Shown one piece after another: positions 6,031-10,418 of a DNA stretch of 10,418 bases. How positions within the stretch are numbered: the first letter of the stretch is position 1; each line of letters begins with the position of its first letter. The stretch is from Verrucomicrobiales bacterium (lineage in GTDB: Bacteria; Verrucomicrobiota; Verrucomicrobiia; Verrucomicrobiales; DEV007): the NCBI GenBank assembly GCA_017991025.1, contig JAGNMT010000077.1, forward strand, positions 1 to 10,418, written 5' to 3'. The position numbers and the translations under genes are program-made. The notes below the pieces were generated by a model. It was not told the DNA's origin and ran no database searches. It worked only from the letters and a program-made list of their open reading frames with translations.

Positions 6031-7281
6031 TCAAAAATTTCGCGTTCCGATATCGGTGCGGCGCTGTCTACCCGGAAAATCGACCTTGTCACTCTCGCGA
6101 TAGACCTTTGCGACCGCCTCCTGCCGGGTGGCTCCTGAGGCCACCACGACAAGAACCCGTCCGCCGGCCGTTTCAAATTTACCCTCCACATTCCGCCTCG
6201 TTCCCGCGTGAAATACGCGGGCGTCGCTGACTTGATCGAGACCTGAGATGACATCCCCGTTTCGCGATGAGGCCGGGTACCCCGCCGAGGCGGAAACGAG
6301 ACAGATGCTCCAGCCGTCGGCAAACTGGATGAGATCGGGCTGGAGATTCCCCTTCGCCCCTTCAAAGACATAGCGGACAAAATCTCCGCTGATCATCGGC
6401 AGCACCGCCTGCGCCTCGGGATCTCCGAAACGGCAGTTGTATTCCAACATTTTCGGCCCGTCCGCAGTGAGCATGAGCCCGAAGTAGAGGAACCCGCGAT
6501 AGGGAAGTCCGTCCTTCAAAAGCCCCTCTACGGTGGGCCGCACCATTGTTTCCTCGATTACCTGACGCAGTTCCGGGTTGAGCATTTCCAGGGAACTGAC
6601 CGCACCCATGCCGCCGGTATTCGGGCCTTCGTCGCCGTCGTAGATGCGTTTGTAGTCACGGGCCGGGGCGAGAATCTGGTAATCGTGATCCACGACCGAG
6701 ACAAAAATCGAGATCTCCGGCCCTTCGAGAAAATCCTCGATGAGCAGGCGGCCGGCCCCGAACTTTCGCTCTACGAGCACTTCCTGAAGAAATTCCTCTG
6801 CTGAGGCCTCGTCCGGGCAAACCGCAACCCCTTTGCCGGCGGCAAGCCCGTCAAATTTCAGAACCGTCGGGTATTTCCCGTCGATCGCGGAGCGAGCGTC
6901 GTCGATGGTATTAACGGAGGCATAGCCTCCCGTCGGGATCCCGTGCCGGACCATGAATTCTTTCGCGAACTGTTTGCTCGCTTCGAGCTGCGCAGACTCC
7001 TTCGGCGGCCCCCAGCAGGGAATCCCCGCCGCCTTGCAGGCGTTGGCGAGGCCTTCATCCTTCACGAGATAACTCTCCTCACCGGCGACACAGAGTTCGA
7101 TGCCCTCGCGCTGCATCACCGCGATGAGCGAGGCCACGCCATCGGCCTCGACAGGCCGGGCCAACTCAAAAATCGCATCCGACCCCGGAAATGAATAGAT
7201 TTCCGTCTCCGTCGGTGACTCTGCAATGGCTGTGATGATCGCGTGCTCGCGTCCTCCTTTTCCTACGACTAAGACTTTCAT
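6031..7281 (-). CDS. purD: Phosphoribosylamine-glycine ligase (GAR synthetase)
   Basis: Joins 5-phosphoribosylamine and glycine with ATP, the second step of purine synthesis. At 416 residues it has the full four-part architecture: the N-domain with VVGKGGREHAI (5-15), the ATP-grasp domain with VLKFDGLAAGKGVAV (140-154), PNTGGMGA (220-227) and LEYNCRFGDPEAQAVLP (279-295), and the C-domain ending in DIGTRNF, matching the usual DIGxRxL end. The N-terminal phosphate loop reads SFPGSD instead of the common APGNAG, a lineage variant rather than damage. The ATG at 7281 is preceded by GAGG at a long spacing of 12 bases. It is the first gene of a minus-strand unit with pyrR (15-base gap), pyrB and pyrC, and is divergent from clpB. 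A purine gene heading a pyrimidine operon suggests joint control of nucleotide supply, but this is only inferred from the order. Confidence 0.97.
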   Translation of the reverse strand: MKVLVVGKGGREHAIITAIAESPTETEIYSFPGSDAIFELARPVEADGVASLIAVMQREGIELCVAGEESYLVKDEGLANACKAAGIPCWGPPKESAQLEASKQFAKEFMVRHGIPTGGYASVNTIDDARSAIDGKYPTVLKFDGLAAGKGVAVCPDEASAEEFLQEVLVERKFGAGRLLIEDFLEGPEISIFVSVVDHDYQILAPARDYKRIYDGDEGPNTGGMGAVSSLEMLNPELRQVIEETMVRPTVEGLLKDGLPYRGFLYFGLMLTADGPKMLEYNCRFGDPEAQAVLPMISGDFVRYVFEGAKGNLQPDLIQFADGWSICLVSASAGYPASSRNGDVISGLDQVSDARVFHAGTRRNVEGKFETAGGRVLVVVASGATRQEAVAKVYRESDKVDFPGRQRRTDIGTRNF

Positions 7282-7413
7282 GGGATTCTATTGCCTCGTG
7301 ATGTCCGGGCGGGTCTTCCTTAGCACAGATCATGGAATTGCCAAATAGAGGCGTGCTTTAAGCAACATAAGCGTGGCGGGGCTCGCTAAAATCCTCCATG
7401 TTGGGCCACGATT
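7282..7413. promoter_or_regulatory. Divergent promoter region of purD and clpB
   Basis: This 132-base spacer must carry the promoters of the minus-strand purD-pyr unit and the plus-strand clpB. On the plus strand TAAAAT (7387-7392) is a fair -10 but has no good -35 partner. No sigma-32 type box (CTTGAA with CCCCAT) and no true CIRCE element is seen. A small palindrome TGCTT-T-AAGCA lies at 7354-7364, and TTAGCAC at 7320-7326 is partly mirrored by GTGCTTTAA at 7353-7361. Either could be an operator. No recognisable riboswitch or PyrR loop was found by eye. Confidence 0.45.
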
Positions 7414-9990
<2,577 letters not shown>

Positions 9991-10005
9991 ATAAGGCCGG
10001 GCGGC

Positions 10006-10033
10006 GCGGGCGATCTCACAGAGAATCGTCCGC
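10006..10033. terminator. Stem-loop at the convergent gene ends
   Basis: GCGGGCGAT (10006-10014) pairs with ATCGTCCGC (10025-10033): nine pairs including one G-U, around a 10-base loop. GGCGGC (10000-10005) and GCCGCC (10046-10051) can pair around it. It covers the stop codon of the minus-strand regulator and starts 15 bases after the clpB stop, where a shared transcription end is expected. No T-run follows directly in either direction, so intrinsic termination here is doubtful. Confidence 0.35.
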
Positions 10034-10418
10034 TGGCCCGATCGTGCCGCCGATAACAAACCCGGCCGGGACGCAGGTTTGTTTTATATCCCTGCCACCC
10101 CGGCTCGCCGTCGCGGCCCAGCGTGCAATGCGACGGACGACCGTCTTCGTATCCCAGCTAATGTGGGAAACCGGCGGCATGCACCAGGCAAAGACGGGAT
10201 CGGCGTCGGTGCAGAGGAGTGAAACTTGTTGCGGTACCCGCAGGCCCCGTCCGGCGAGAAACTGTTGTGTCGCGACAAAGAACGATGCCTCATCAATGAT
10301 GAGCGCGGTCGGCGGTGTGACCCGGAAAAGCGAACGCAGGCGCCTCTGGAATCCTTCCTTGCTCTCTTCCCAGTCAGGCAGGTTGAAATCCGATACCGGT
10401 AGACCGTTGGCCTTGAGT
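10016..10418 (-). CDS. LacI/XylR-like transcription regulator, C-terminal 133 residues (runs off the right edge)
   Basis: The frame from 10417 to the TGA at 10016-10018 encodes the end of a periplasmic-binding-protein-like sensor domain. Typical stretches are LPDWEE, LFRVTPPTALIIDEAS (30-45 of the visible part), a GLRVPQQVSLLCTDAD strand (58-73), FAWCMPPVSHISWD (76-89) and the end GFVIGGTIGPA. I recognise this pattern from large regulator families of Verrucomicrobiota in which a winged-helix or LacI-type DNA-binding domain precedes a sugar-sensing domain; the DNA-binding part lies outside the window. The ligand is probably a sugar, but nothing here shows which. The gene converges on clpB with 25 bases between the stop codons, and its last 26 codons contain the terminator-like stem-loop at 10055-10086. 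No true open frame of another strand competes with it. Confidence 0.82.
   Translation of the reverse strand, partial: LKANGLPVSDFNLPDWEESKEGFQRRLRSLFRVTPPTALIIDEASFFVATQQFLAGRGLRVPQQVSLLCTDADPVFAWCMPPVSHISWDTKTVVRRIARWAATASRGGRDIKQTCVPAGFVIGGTIGPADDSL
10055..10086 (+). terminator. Candidate intrinsic terminator of clpB, inside the convergent regulator gene
   Basis: AACAAACC (10055-10062) pairs perfectly with GGTTTGTT (10076-10083) around a 13-base GC-rich loop, and the right arm runs into a T-rich tail ending TTTTAT. The CCCGGCCGGG palindrome (10061-10070) offers an alternative fold. It lies 65 bases after the clpB stop. The stem is AT-rich and the structure falls in the coding region of the facing regulator, so it may be only a by-product of its codons. 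Confidence 0.4.

Noticed and set aside
7282..7413. PyrR-binding loop or purine riboswitch in the purD leader
   Set aside because: I looked for the conserved PyrR loop and for a purine aptamer core and saw neither; a covariance-model search would be needed to exclude a diverged one.
10084..10296. Minus-strand 70-codon open frame at the right edge
   Set aside because: It is out of frame with the regulator C-terminus at 10016-10418, which shows clear family sequence over its whole length.

Overview
The window looks like a chromosomal stretch of a GC-rich bacterium of the Verrucomicrobiota, or a close relative in the PVC group. This is an inference from recognised families, not a search. The pointers are two secreted S1 sulfatases, a remnant of the ECF sigma family known from Rhodopirellula and Verrucomicrobium, a remnant of a secreted-type sugar phosphate isomerase/epimerase, and a LacI/XylR-like sensor domain of a kind common in that phylum. 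Shine-Dalgarno sequences are weak or absent before several genes.

Layout. (1) 1-1763, minus strand: two tandem exported sulfatases of different subtypes; the downstream one runs off the left edge. (2) 1764-1934: a divergent spacer with one inverted repeat. (3) 1935-3141: a patch of gene remains. A plus-strand isomerase/epimerase remnant (stop codon, frameshift, second stop, missing 3' half) runs tail-to-tail into a minus-strand ECF sigma gene that has lost region 4, with both broken at the same place near 2380. Next to it is a PIN-domain (VapC-like) gene without its N-terminus. (4) 3160-7281, minus strand: a compact purD-pyrR-pyrB-pyrC operon joining the second committed step of purine synthesis to the pyrimidine regulator PyrR and the aspartate carbamoyltransferase and dihydroorotase steps. 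pyrR and pyrB overlap by 8 bases; pyrB and pyrC are adjacent, with the pyrC ribosome binding site inside the end of pyrB. (5) 7282-7413: a divergent promoter region. (6) 7414-9990, plus strand: a full-length clpB disaggregase gene. (7) 10016-10418, minus strand: the C-terminal part of a LacI/XylR-like transcription regulator, converging on clpB.

The nucleotide operon and clpB are ordinary and look intact. The sulfatases fit a life on sulfated polysaccharides and would need a formylglycine-generating enzyme encoded elsewhere. The least ordinary part is the decayed 1.2-kb patch between the sulfatases and the pyr operon, where an open frame of about 266 codons is an artefact of two broken genes joined together. 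I did not find a convincing undescribed system here.
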